Origin: Glandiceps talaboti
Lineage: Eukaryota; Hemichordata; Enteropneusta; Spengelidae
Length of the DNA stretch: 64,000 nt
Reading direction: 5' to 3'
Assembly (NCBI RefSeq): GCF_964340395.1
Contig: NC_135563.1
Span: 17,080,651-17,144,650 of the forward strand
How positions within the stretch are numbered: position 1 is the first letter of the stretch; each line of letters starts with the position of its first letter. Shown here piece after piece: positions 52,428 through 64,000 of this stretch. The notes below the pieces were generated by a model. The model was not told the DNA's origin. It saw nothing but the letters and a program-made list of their open reading frames with translations, and did no database searches. A program made the translations under genes and the position numbers.

Positions 52428-55270
52428 AGTCAGTATCTTTGTTACTGCTCTTCGACATTTAATGGATGTAATATGAACGTTCATACGTATCTGAAAATGC
52501 AAGCCGAACGTTGTGAGCTTAGATAATTGTGGCATTAATTTCGGCCAAATGTCTGAATACAATTACGATAAGACTGAATCCAAAGTAACTACTCTGTTTA
52601 CTGATTATATATAAACTTTAAATGCAGCACTTACTGTTCATTGTTTTCATGTTTACGTCAGAAATGTTGTGTGTGGCGTTTTTTAAGTTTGGCATTTGTG
52701 ATTGAGTATACACACAACCAACAAAAGTTTCTGTAACAGTTGATTTATTTTTTTTCGGATGTTAATAGCGCTTTAATTGTATTGAGCGTGGAAACTTCGA
52801 TGGATGTGTGAACATTTTGAGTGCCAGAGGTAGTCCGAGTCGACGTTGAGTTATATCAGGGACCTGACGAAAATTGACAGGTTAATATTTTGATACGCAA
52901 ACAAAACCAACCTTTTCAGAATATGTAACTTGAGAGTTTGTCTTCTATATCTCGATCTTGCACATTTTCTTTTGTGCTGAATATACAGTACATGAACGCA
53001 CGTGCACGTTCCTTTCACATAACAGTTAAGTTGGCAGTTTTAAACTAATTAAGTTCTATTTTTTTTCATACATTTGTGTAAAAGTACTGGACAAATTCTG
53101 AATTCCTCAAGTACAACCATCCGTCGTAAATGAGTCCCAACCTGACTGTTTGCAACTCATCATATTTCAGGTGGGACTCAACTACCCAGACAATGAATAG
53201 TCAGAGAAAAGTCGTCCTTGACTGTTTCCACGTCGGTTGCACCTATCCGAGCGAGACAAGCATAGCAAGATGTTGTCTTAAAACGTTGTCATGTGAATCT
53301 AGATTACTTTGGAAAGTAGTGGACAATAAATACTAGACACTAAGGATAGCTTTTTTAGCTTTTTTTAATAGACCACGGTTCAAATGCGTTCTATCAAGTT
53401 TCACACCTTGTTAGTGGTCCGTTTACTGCCACGGACTTTCATAGTACATGTTTATGGGGGACACGTTAGGGCTCGTCATCACTCCAGTAACTGTACGTAG
53501 TTTATACCACCACTTCATCAGGAGTACGACTTTAGCTTTTGTTAGCATATTTGTGGTAGACAGCATGCTAGCCACCGATTCTTGGTCTAGCCACATGCAT
53601 TTAACATGTCGTTAAACTCTGTGAACTTAACATTATTCTGGGTTTGTATTCGGTAACACTCGTTTTAAAAATGTAGGTTTGACAGCTATCATCGAAAATA
53701 TTCATTGTTGTTGATGTCACTCCTGACGTGCACACACATGACAATATAATCAAGTGATATGTGTTGGGATAACGACTATTTTTATGTCCTCGGTTACCGT
53801 ATTGGCTTGTAAATCTTCGAAATATAACACTCATCTTCAACGCTTTGAACACAAAAATGTTCCGTTCGGAAATAAAAATTTATTAATACCCATGATCTGA
53901 AAATACCCTGTCATGGTGTCACTGGTGTCAAAGGTACCAATTATAACTAATAAGCGCTAATTAATCTGTGTCATTACTAAATTCGAAACAATATAACTCG
54001 AAAAGTCTTCAATGTGTTCAATTTCTCATAAACATGAGAAAGGCTGAAACTGTTTAGATGTTTTTTGGATCTACAGAACGAGGTGCTAAAACGAGGGCAT
54101 CCACAAATCGTTGATGCTCATTTCACCAATTACATCAACAATGTTCCATTTGGACTTTACCGCATAACAGTTCACGCAACATCTTTGTTTACATTTCAAA
54201 TGTTCCACATAATGATTTCAAAGTGGTGCCGTCGTTGTTTTAGTAAAAGTTTCATGCATTTTCATCTAAAGCGTAAAGTAAGTGGGAGGAGCGGTCGAAA
54301 TAATTACCATGCATAGTATCACGTAAACGAGTTAATAGTTCCAGTAATTTATTTCCATTAGTGAGGAGGGTCCAATGAATGGCGTTTTGTCGATCACATG
54401 CGTCGGTAAAGTACTTGTTTCAGACTCTACTCCTCCCATTATTTGCTTGGAAATCTTCCGACTGATGTGATTAGATCTGTAACCCTTTGTTGCTGTCTTT
54501 GTATTGAATAGTTTATAAACTTTTTTTATGTTACTGCACCACACCGCATTATAGCATTGCTTTTCTGTATAACAGCTTTGGTGGAGGGCGAGTGATCGAT
54601 AGTAGTAGCAAATGACCACACAACTGTCTGGGACAAAAAAAAAGTGGCCACTCTCAATCAACCTCTCTCTCGATATGGGTTCACTACTTGAGAAATGAAG
54701 TTGTAACAAGAAGTAACTCCGGTGACACTTGTGTGATGATGACGATAAGGAGACAATTAAGTATCGAGTTGACTACTTATTTACAAAGAACGACAGTGAG
54801 AGTGCTTTCTTTCTAATACTTGCCAATGCAAACAACCGTGTTTACTTGAGTGCACTTATCTAGTCATTATCATATTAAAGCGGTGTATCTATCTTAACAA
54901 AGGCAAGATACACACAACACACCTTCGCTTTCATTCAATGAGCTCTCACCAGCAAAAAGCACAAACGACGTTTCTATAGTCTATAATTTGCATGCAATTT
55001 CCGTGGTTTCGCTTTACATGTGTGCCTAAAGTGTAACATTGAAGGGCTTGGGGCGAGAGTTATAAGTCACACGAGATGGCCGCACCTCTTTGGGTGTTGG
55101 AGTGAACCGATTCCATGGTTTCTCTTGAGTTGATAAAAAAGGAGGAGTGTGCAGTTGATGACTGGTATAAACTGAGTGATTGATATTCAAGTGGTTCTCT
55201 CATCACCTAATTATCAAGCGGACCAGTCACACCATGGCCTCGGCACATTTACCAATGCACACATAATTGG
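52428..55270. other. upstream flank of EMX, no gene seen
   Basis: No coding exon was recognised. A TATAAA at 55166-55171 lies about 0.5 kb before the EMX start, but its role is unclear. Confidence 0.5.
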
Positions 55271-55280
55271 TTTTTAAGGG

Positions 55281-55446
55281 AGCCAATCAGAGACAGCAAA
55301 GCAGTAACATAGTGGTGCTCTCTATTACTAACCAGCCTACTAATCTCGTTTCCGTATTGACAGTTACACTTCATTGCGACCAATCAGCGCTCAATTAGAA
55401 CAGCGCCAACACGCGCATTTTACCAAATAGTCTAACTAATTAGAGG
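55281..55446 (+). promoter_or_regulatory. Candidate EMX promoter: two CCAATCAG boxes and homeodomain sites
   Basis: CCAATCAG occurs at 55283 and 55380, 97 bp apart and 280-380 bp before the start codon, fitting NF-Y sites. TCAATTAGA and CTAACTAATTAGAG follow within 60 bp, which could be homeodomain sites, possibly autoregulatory. The transcription start is not established. Confidence 0.35.
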
Positions 55447-55660
55447 AGATGGGCGAGCATAGGGCCAGATCGTGATTCGGGACTGCCATACGCATATGCA
55501 GTACATGCAGTGTTGACCACCCTTCCAAATAGGATATCCGAAGAACAGGCCTCAGATTTACGTAGTTCAAACGACATCACTGTTTATTTTTAGCAAACTT
55601 CACACTTGGGCCGGTCAGTCGTATATCTTAATGGCCACTATACCGTGTACTCGAGAAACC

Positions 55661-56069
55661 ATGTTCCAATCCAAGCCCAGTTGCTTTAGTATTGAATCGT
55701 TAGTAGGAAAGGACTTTTCAAGGGATTCGAGCACCTCACCCGCAACTTCTTTAGCAGCGGCTACAATCAAACCTTACGCTACGTGTGGTGCTGCGTCATG
55801 CCTCAGTGCTGCAGCGGCGGCGGCCACTCCAACGTCCCCCTACCTCAGTACCCTGCACACAATGAAAAGTTTATACACCGATGCAGCTTTTCACCACGAT
55901 AGTCACTCGCTATCACTACCACCACCGTTCGGTATTGGACACTCGTCACCCCCTCATCATCCGACAGCTCATCATACCCTGCCACCTCTTTTTAATCACC
56001 ATAGAGAATCACTTGGATTGTACCCTTGGTTTCTTTCCAGATCAAGATTCCTGGGTCCACGATTTCCAG
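55661..56069 (+). CDS. EMX: EMX exon 1
   Basis: Residues 1-136 plus one base of Gly137; donor GTGAGT. Contains eh1 and YPW. The exon ends just after RFLGPRFP, where the vertebrate EMX exon also ends (RYLGHRFQ). Confidence 0.95.
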
Positions 56070-59000
56070 GTGAGTACTAGAAAAAAAAAGTTATTCGTCA
56101 CGAGGTCACACCGGTTTCTCGTGTATTGAACAAGCACATGCCTGTAACACTTTCGCCCATAACAGTGAACTGCACCAGTCTCCAATCAAACAGTTGAATA
56201 GTCTTATTCAAAACAAGGACACAAGTCTCTAACGGTAGCAAGTATAACCCTGACAAACTAAATAACAAATAATACTAGTTCTTGAAGAAGATTCGAAATT
56301 GTGTAATCGACACATAAATTCTCTGAAAGTAAGTCGACATAAGAATTATAGTCAGAGATTAGTATGTCACATTTCAGACGGCCTGATAAAGTTATCAAAC
56401 GTTAGGTCTCATGTTGTCCAGAAATACGAGATTTGAGCAAAATTGGAAACTCTAGAACACCGTGGAAGAGCTCTCCACTTTGTGTTTACCAAGAACTAAC
56501 ACGGTGAAGGGTTTACAATGTATTTATTCAAAGTCATCACATACTAATTCCACACAATCAAAACACTGAAATTTATATGTAAACTTTCCAAGGGCTTACG
56601 TTGTGGAAACGGTTCTGTAGTACTGTATGGAGTGCCAACAGCATTACGCCTACAAAAACGTATTCATACACATTTATCTCATTTTCTGTTTAATTTTACC
56701 GGGTGCAAATTCCTCCGATATTCTCCACGTGGGAAAAATACAAATTACATCATACGAAAAAAAATTTGCTCCCGATTACCGCTGCAATTTTCCCATGGTA
56801 CGTCATATTATTGAATGACTTTGCTTGCAAAATAGTCTGAGTAAATATTGCCACAAAAATACCTTCAGTTCGTAGTCCTGCGTAGACAAGGGTTACCCAC
56901 ACGAAGTGAAATCCGAAAATTGTTTAAAAAACAAAAGATGTAATAGGGGTAATCAAGGAAAGGACTTGGAAACAGTAATCTTTTGCTTTGTCTGATAATT
57001 GAAGTAATAAACATGTTGATGACAGTTTTTGGTATCGTAGTCTGGGACACTTTAGCTGAAATTATCAATGATATGCGTACGATTACCCTAACTTTCCAAC
57101 TAAACAGTTAGACATTACACTGCATCGACTGACTACCCGGGACATGAAAATCACGACGACGCTAACTGCAAACAGTGCGTACAACCATCTGAAACGACAA
57201 CTAACTTCTAAGCGATTTGCTTGATAAAAGGACAGGTCATTGCATGATGACAAGAAACTATGTTGAAAAATCAACAACCGGGGGCACTTTTAATTGTAGC
57301 GTCGGAAGAGAAGAAAAGAACAATAATATATGTCAAGTTTCGATAGATTAATTCCCGAAACAAAATCCTGTTAAGGTATATTTATGTTGTTACTGTAACA
57401 CTAGTGAAGGATCACCTAAAGAAAATCGTCTGACGTGCTATTTCGTCAACTTGCTTACCGGTGTTTCTTTCTCAAGTAGCTATCAAAAGTATGCGACACT
57501 TTGCCCCCGTGTCAAGAGTTTGACCACGTTAGAGGTATTATTTAGCCTACTTATCAGCACCAAACACACTCTTCAAGTTGGTAAAGTTGATTTACTCCAA
57601 ACTTAATCTATATTTTGTAAACGCTTCACAACATTCAGTGTGTCACCAGTTTTGTTGTCTTTCTCTGCTTATAGGTGGCGACCCGGTCAATGGCGGACTT
57701 CTTCTCCAGAACCCTTTCAGGAAACCCAAGAGAATACGAACGGCGTTCTCGCCGTCTCAGCTCCTCAGGCTAGAGCACGCATTTGAAAAGAATCACTACG
57801 TCGTCGGAGCTGAGCGGAAACAGCTTGCATCGAGTCTGAATCTGACAGAAACACAGGTAGGTCCTCGTGTAAATTACAATAGTTGACAAGTCTTGTCTAA
57901 ACTATGAAGTACTTTGGGTGATAATCTATGGTAGTTGGTGACACCAAAGTGGTAACTCAGTCTTGATGAATGTAAAAGAACATCAATTACCCAAAACTTA
58001 ATTCAATCTAAAGTGCGTAAGTATTTACCCTAAATATTCCAATAGTTGACACCTCATAGACACCTACATCCTAATTTATCCACACTCACGAATTAAATTA
58101 TTTCTCTTTCAATGGACGTATTTGTCACACATACTAATTAAAAGTGGATATTGGGGTGTGAATTGGACTTGAATATCATACGAGAAAAGTTTGTAATTTC
58201 GCCAGACTGTGTATATGCGAGCATGTTCACGGCTAGATACAATAGTGTCTATACTCGCTCGAAAGGCGATTGGATAATCTGATAATTCAAAAACAGACTC
58301 ATTGTAAAGAAAAATTCGATTCAGAAAGAAAAAAAATATGGGGTCGATTGTCAGGTTTGCCGAGTTGTATACACTGTGTGATTTCTAGTGAATACAATGG
58401 TAAAACTGGTAAGCTTATTTGCTGTTTAGGATTTGTTAACCCGCGTCTGAGTCAATTTCCCACAACAGCACCATGGTGGCATTTCTTTTTCCCACGGAAC
58501 TTTTTATTTCTGATTTAAAACAAATATTTTCCATTTTTGTGGTATGACATGGTTTAGTGCTGTTTACAGTTTACGTTTCGGTGGCTGTAGATTGAGTTGT
58601 TGACACGGTCAGCTCGTTCTAGCTTTATACAGGTGCCGCGGACACAAAATGGCTCTTCCGTTGATTTCACCTGGTTAAACATGATGAATAATTTAACTGA
58701 AAACGATTCATCACAACCAGTTACGTCACACAAATACATTTCTGAAACAGACAACACTTGTCAATTTCTGAAAAATTTTCACTCGGAATTTACGTTAACC
58801 AGTAATATGGCAATCATTTACAGTTACTGTACGCCATTCAAGGCGACTTTCCTCACTGCTAAACCCGTGCACATTGTGCTGCTATTTTTAAGGTGGGAAA
58901 AACCGACATCTTTTTGAAGAGTTACAAAATTACGACCCCATTGAAAGACTTAATAGCCTTTAAAAAGTGAAATCAAACATATTACAATGGCGGCGACATA

Positions 59001-61612
59001 CCGGGAGAAGTTGGTGTATTACAGTTGTAGCATAAACCTTACCCGGCAGTCGTATTAATCGAAAGAAAAAAAAGCCTCAGTAATCAACCTAAAACTTGAC
59101 TATTAAAGCATCGCCTGTTTTTCACCACAAGGCAAGACAACCCATGAAAACAAAACCGCTCTTAAAGTGAAAGGAAATCACTCTATCAGAAGTAATTAAC
59201 TTTAAAAAGAAAATTAGTGGACCGACTGCGGATATTGGAGAAAGATACCACGAGCTTTGTTGGAACAAAACAAAAAAAAACTATTTTCGTCATTTCTCGT
59301 ACTTAGTACTGTCCCCAGTTTGAATACTTGGAGGACATGCGCGTAGAACGGTATTGTAATAGTTTCATTTAAAAGCTTTTAGTAGATGCGTAGTGTCCAT
59401 GTCAACACGCAATAACAACAAAATAATGTACCAATTAATTAATTATAACGCGACAACGATCCAGCACTCAGCTAAAGGTGACAAAGAGCGGATATTCTGG
59501 CGTTGAGTATTATAAAGAACGCTGAAATATCACTTTGAATTCCGCACCACTCAACGCGCCACCAGAACTACCGATATCGAATATCACATGGCTTCTTAAT
59601 CTATGTAATTGCTACGATTACTGCAAGAAATAAATTTAGATTTTGAGTTTCAAAAGTGTTTTACAAGTGTGAATTTTCAATCGAATACTCTATGAATTAT
59701 TGTTCCGCGAAATGTTTCGACTGAGCTCACAACATTTCAGCGGTCACGGTAAGCGTGGAACTTACCAAACATGTATTGTGTTAGCTTAACAATTCAGTTA
59801 ATGACCGAAGACACGAATTTTGATCTTTTTCACACACATACAAAACTATTTATTGCGAACTAATATACTATTTCGAGTAACGCACTTCATCATTTTAAGT
59901 ACGAAGCGACGTACAGCGTCGACCATTGTGTAGAATTTAGACTCCAACATCAGATACGATTAGCCGAAACCGTGATCCGCGGTCGCAATTTGTCGTCGCA
60001 TATGTGATTGAATGGAAAATCCCTGGACAAGTTCCAGGCTTTAATACTTTGTGGCAGGAAACAAGTTGATTTATCGGTCTCATTTTCAACTAATTTACCT
60101 CAATGGCTAGCATCAAGGAGACTTGTTGAGTTCGACCACACATATGTATTTTAACAGGCATTTGAAAGCCGTTGATATATGTGTGCCGATTCATCACGGC
60201 GCAACGACGTGTCACGGTTTGTTACTGTTAATTTGTTGATAAAGACGTACACGATAGCTCTCGCATTCCTTCTCCATAACAACTACGTCGAGTCGACTTC
60301 TGTTTTCTTTTTTTAATTCCTTGCAATGGAATTCAGGGCCAAAAACATCAAGGTCTTTATGAACCAATCATTCTCTTTGATGAGGGGGTCAAGTTTGACG
60401 AATCAGAAAGTTTCGTCCTGGAGCGACTGTGGACATGTTTTTACGAGCAATGATGAAAGAAAATCAGTTCTTAGTTTAAATGAGAAAAATAATAACAGTG
60501 TAGTTCCTGATCGACTTTATGTATCACAATTCTAGCTTTGTTCGAAATTGTTGAAACTAAGCTGAGTATCGTTGACTTTGTCTTGAAATTAACATAACTA
60601 AAAACCTCATGGCAAATGTCTCGACATTTCTTGTATCTCTCTTTTATTATACGTATGAGTTACTATTTTCAAAGATTTGAAATCTTAAAACAGCAAGAAA
60701 ATTATAGCTACAATATAGTCTACATCGAAATTGGGTGACGTCGAAATGATCGGATATTATTGAACAGAAGTGTCGGCGAAAGACTAACGCGCACTTGGAA
60801 GCAATTTCCTTCAGCGTTCGGTCTCTTGTTAGTGTTTGGTTAGGTCGTTTGGAATAGTGGAACGAATTGTGTGTATATGACCATGTATATATGTAATAAA
60901 TGATCGTTGACATTGATCGTTAAATGTGTGATTGTTTTTGCTAAAAAGTGCGTACAGCCTAACTTTCATGACACGGGGGCGATGGTCTGACGTCACGAAT
61001 GTCAACACAGTGCTGTCCGACACAGGGAAACTCTGACTACGATGGGCAACCTGACCCGGCTGTAAATTCCACAGTCTATTCGATGTCCTCTTAATTGTGT
61101 TTACGTTGATATTATAGGGTGAAATGAAGATTGTAGAGAGTGTAACACATATCAACAAATCGTGTTAAAGACCGTTTTAGAACCGTTGAAACTACCTTTT
61201 TAACGACAAGCAAAGCTAAACAGAGATGAGTCGATGTCAGGGATATAAACCGGCTTCTGGCAGAAGTCACACATAAAATGAATACTTGTACTGGGTGTGC
61301 GACCTTCGTCAAATTGTCATCTGTAACGCCAGAACGCAATTGTAATTTTGGAGAAGTGCCTTACGTTGGCATTTTCATGGTTAAACACCATAAAACCACA
61401 GCCTAAGAGCGTGTTTACTACGTACTATTTCGCTGACTTTAACTTCGCTATATGCAATGTACATAAAGACAATATAAACACAATTTATGGAACATAACCA
61501 TGTTTTGTTTTTCTCACCAGATCAGAACTTGTACATGTTTATATGTTTTCATATGTCATATGAATGATTCTCTTAGAGCTCGTCCTGAAGTTTGAATGCT
61601 GTTTTTTTCTGC

Positions 61613-61677
<65 letters not shown>

Positions 61678-61739
61678 TTAGACACACACATCCATCCATC
61701 CATCCATATATATATACACACATACACACATACATACAT

Positions 61740-61770
<31 letters not shown>

Positions 61771-62639
61771 TACATACATACATACATACATACATACATA
61801 CATACATACATACACACACACATACACACACACACATACATACATACATACATACATACATACATACATACATACATACATACATACATACATACATACA
61901 TACATACATACATACATACATACATACATACATACATACATACACATAGTAAATACTGTGAGATAATTCTCACAATGATAATAAATTATAGACAGAAATC
62001 TGAACAATGTCTTGTTGTTGTTGTGTCGCTTACATTATTAAATAAAGACACATCTCAACGAACACCCACAGTTCGCAACATCGATCACAAAAGGGTGAAC
62101 AATTGTTATATCGACAAAAACAAATCCAACTTTCGAACGCGGTGAAAAATGGCCACCTAGGGTGAAGATTTGTTCAAATGTTTCAAATCTATCACTCTTC
62201 TTTCCAGAAGTACATTTGAAATTTAAAACAAGTATTGCGCTAGTTGTTATAGTTTGTTGTCTTGGACGGTTTCTTCTAACCACCGATACGAAATACATAC
62301 ATATGAACAGAAGTTTAGTATGTAAATATTCGAATTTTTTTCTTTATTTCTGTCATTCTTGAGAATCTAATAGGAATACATTCTTTTGCTTTCCTTCAGG
62401 TAAAAGTTTGGTTTCAAAACAGAAGAACAAAATACAAAAGGATAAAGGCCGAAGAGGAAGTGAAAGTCGAGGACGACAAAAAAACATCACACCACGTCGA
62501 TAGGTGGAGGCTGGAAACACGGCAAGTCGACGGCACAACGAGCGGCGACATGTCGCCTTCACACCTCTCACCACTGGAAGACTCGTCGGAAGACGAAGAC
62601 GATATCAACGATTTTGATGCAGACATTGAAGATTCGTAG
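55661..62639 (+). CDS. EMX: EMX / empty-spiracles homeobox transcription factor, complete, 3 exons, 276 residues
   Basis: Nuclear DNA-binding regulator of anterior head and brain patterning in bilaterians. Exons: 55661-56069, 57675-57856, 62400-62639. From the N-terminus: an eh1-type Groucho-binding motif FSIESL at residues 9-14; an alanine run near 50; a His/Pro-rich region; YPW at 121-123 in [14 protein letters not shown] (PBC-contact type); and the homeodomain at 154-213 ([20 protein letters not shown] ... [14 protein letters not shown]), with Gln50 and Asn51. After it come an EMX-type [13 protein letters not shown] motif and a very acidic tail ending DADIEDS. Vertebrate EMX2 is 252 residues and the homeodomain differs from it at about four positions. 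The intron splits the homeodomain between positions 44 and 45. Start: MFQ at 55661 matches vertebrate EMX and has A at -3; an in-frame ATG at 55631 would add ten residues. Confidence 0.96.
56070..57674 (+). other. EMX intron 1
   Basis: 1605 bp of unique sequence with no repeats or internal gene recognised. Confidence 0.85.
57675..57856 (+). CDS. EMX: EMX exon 2
   Basis: Residues 137-197: [14 protein letters not shown] then homeodomain helices 1 and 2 to LTETQ. Acceptor CTGCTTATAG, donor GTAGGT. Confidence 0.97.
57857..62399 (+). other. EMX intron 2
   Basis: 4543 bp. Small open frames (for example 58597-58917) show no domain. It contains the compound microsatellite at 61615-61947. Confidence 0.85.
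61615..61947. repeat. (GACA)n-(ATCC)n-(CATA)n compound microsatellite in EMX intron 2
   Basis: GACA to about 61677, a few ATCC units, then CATA with CACA interruptions to 61947. The AGTAAATACTGTGAGATAAT flank that follows repeats the one at 32335. Confidence 0.97.
62400..62639 (+). CDS. EMX: EMX exon 3
   Basis: Residues 198-276: recognition helix [14 protein letters not shown], the SHHVDRWR motif, serine-rich [10 protein letters not shown] and the acidic tail, then TAG. Acceptor TTCCTTCAG. Confidence 0.97.
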   Translation, partial: VKVWFQNRRTKYKRIKAEEEVKVEDDKKTSHHVDRWRLETRQVDGTTSGDMSPSHLSPLEDSSEDEDDINDFDADIEDS

Positions 62640-62965
62640 CTAAAAATATGTTCTGAAATTATGACTCTAAAGAACGTATATGTGCAACGACTGACACAAA
62701 TGCTGCAGCTATAGCTGTGTCCGTCAAATCGGAGAAAGTCGCCCAGCAGAACGATATCAGTGTACTTAGCACAGACGTATATGAAAGTCTAAAACACTCA
62801 CTCAGTGACTGTATTGGCCCAGAAATATACTGGGTGAATCCGGGGTCATGCCGCGAAGTCCGACAGAGAAGTTACCATTTATAAACTAGAGACTAAGAGA
62901 CTTTAAATACAAATAGCGATATTGCTGTCCGTTACCAAATAAATTTTGAATACATGGTAGGCGTG
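62640..62965 (+). terminator. EMX 3' UTR and candidate poly(A) signal AATAAA at 62938-62943
   Basis: The first AATAAA after the stop lies 299 bp downstream. Confidence 0.5.
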
Positions 62966-64000
62966 TAAATTAACTCGCAGAGTATGCGATTCCCACTTGA
63001 AAAAGAAAAATCAATATGTCTGTTTAGCAGGGAGAGTGGATAGCATGAATGCTTGTAATACCGAGACCCCTTGGGAACAATGCAAAGTGTTGGTTATGAT
63101 ATATACAGGTACAATTTCAGTGCCAAACTGGCCAAGTTTTCATTTCCGCCTTTTAGGCAATGTAATGATTACTGTAACATCCGCTTCTCTTTTTGAAATA
63201 AGCAAAGTAGCATAATCATTGATTGCGAAAAGCCATAATGATTTGGTTTCATTCACTGTAGTATTTTTTACACCTTACAGTATATAACGAAGTAATTTTT
63301 GGATCGAACACTCGGATTAATTGATGAAATTAACTTAATGATGAAGCCTCGCCTTGCCTCCATTTGCACGATATAAATGAAATGATAGAAAAACGAAATC
63401 TGATTTGAAAAGAATAATTTTATGATTTTCCTTTCAAAAAATAAAAAATATCTCTACGTTCCAAATTTCACATAAATTTTGCATTGTAGTACTGGGCAGA
63501 TTCTGTACTTCGATTCATCAATATATAGGTTACGCATCTGTTACCTCAATTTATTTTGGATATATATTTCTTTCTCTTATTGTTATGGAGGGAGTTGACG
63601 AAATCACTTTTCAGAAAAATGACATATTATGAAAAAAGGTAGTTTCAATGATGGACCATTTAATTGATGGCCCAGCCAGAGGTTGACAGTACTTTATACA
63701 TACAGAGCGTGATATATTGAAGCTTCAGGTCGTAATTTCGCTCACTTCAATTCGCCAAAGGTCGTAGTTACGTAGTACAGCCAGACAACCAAATTTATGG
63801 TGCATTTGGCGGGAAATGAGTCGAGTAAAATCCCGTCTAATTTTTTGTCCTAAATGTCGTGGTGCAATTTCGGGAAAGACTGTAAATATTGTAAAAGAAA
63901 CAAAGGGGTAGTGCAAATGATGTTGATTCACTATACGAACCAATAAAGCTCGGGGAAATTTCACTGAGCTTAAAATACCCCTGATTTATTTGTTGTTTAA
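62966..64000. other. EMX downstream flank, no gene seen
   Basis: AT-rich. Contains a perfect TTTGGCGGGAAA (E2F consensus) at 63805-63816. Confidence 0.5.

Noticed and set aside
58597-58917. 106-codon open frame in EMX intron 2
   Set aside because: No domain, no splice or promoter context, and composition like its surroundings; likely chance.

Overview
The window is animal nuclear DNA. Genes are split by GT-AG introns, the sequence is AT-rich, and there are many long microsatellites ((TA)n, (GT)n, (GACA)n, (CATA)n, (GA)n, (TTGA/TTGG)n). Only three protein-coding genes can be supported, all on the + strand. Two are sideroflexin-5-type genes in tandem and the third is an empty-spiracles/EMX homeobox gene. 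Encoded proteins and gene structures fit an invertebrate bilaterian (invertebrate deuterostome or lophotrochozoan); I cannot name the species from the sequence.

Layout. 1-994: the last three exons of an upstream sideroflexin-5 copy whose 5' part lies outside the window; the end of its last exon is duplicated in its 3' UTR. 1.2-6.4 kb: intergenic, with (TA)n tracts, a broken LINE reverse-transcriptase fragment on the - strand, an orphan open exon for a signal-anchor-like peptide, and a short repeat carrying CTCF-like motifs. 6456-21008: a complete 12-exon sideroflexin-5 gene of 332 residues. Its 7.3-kb last intron is packed with repeats, including a 251-bp foldback element flanked by 11-bp direct repeats, a triplicated 200-300 bp block, a 110-bp tandem repeat and a small TIR element. 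21.0-55.6 kb: about 35 kb with no recognisable gene. It holds microsatellites, a 49-bp minisatellite, a CCCGCC-bearing degenerate repeat, several clusters of transcription-factor-like motifs, and a 3.8-kb array of about 152 copies of a 25-bp unit. 55661-62639: a complete three-exon EMX gene with eh1, YPW and homeodomain motifs and an acidic C-terminus. 62.6-64 kb: its 3' UTR and flank.

How the genes relate. The sideroflexins are predicted mitochondrial inner-membrane transporters and EMX is a nuclear transcription factor, so no shared pathway is implied. What matters is the neighbourhood: EMX1 and SFXN5 are also adjacent in the human genome (2p13.2), so this looks like ancient conserved linkage, perhaps kept because EMX regulatory DNA lies in or beside the sideroflexin gene. 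I found no new multi-gene system. The most unusual structures are the 25-bp array (all seven length variants are +3 nt), the foldback element, a 67-bp near-spacerless perfect palindrome between (TA)n tracts, and the CTCF-like repeat between the sideroflexin copies.
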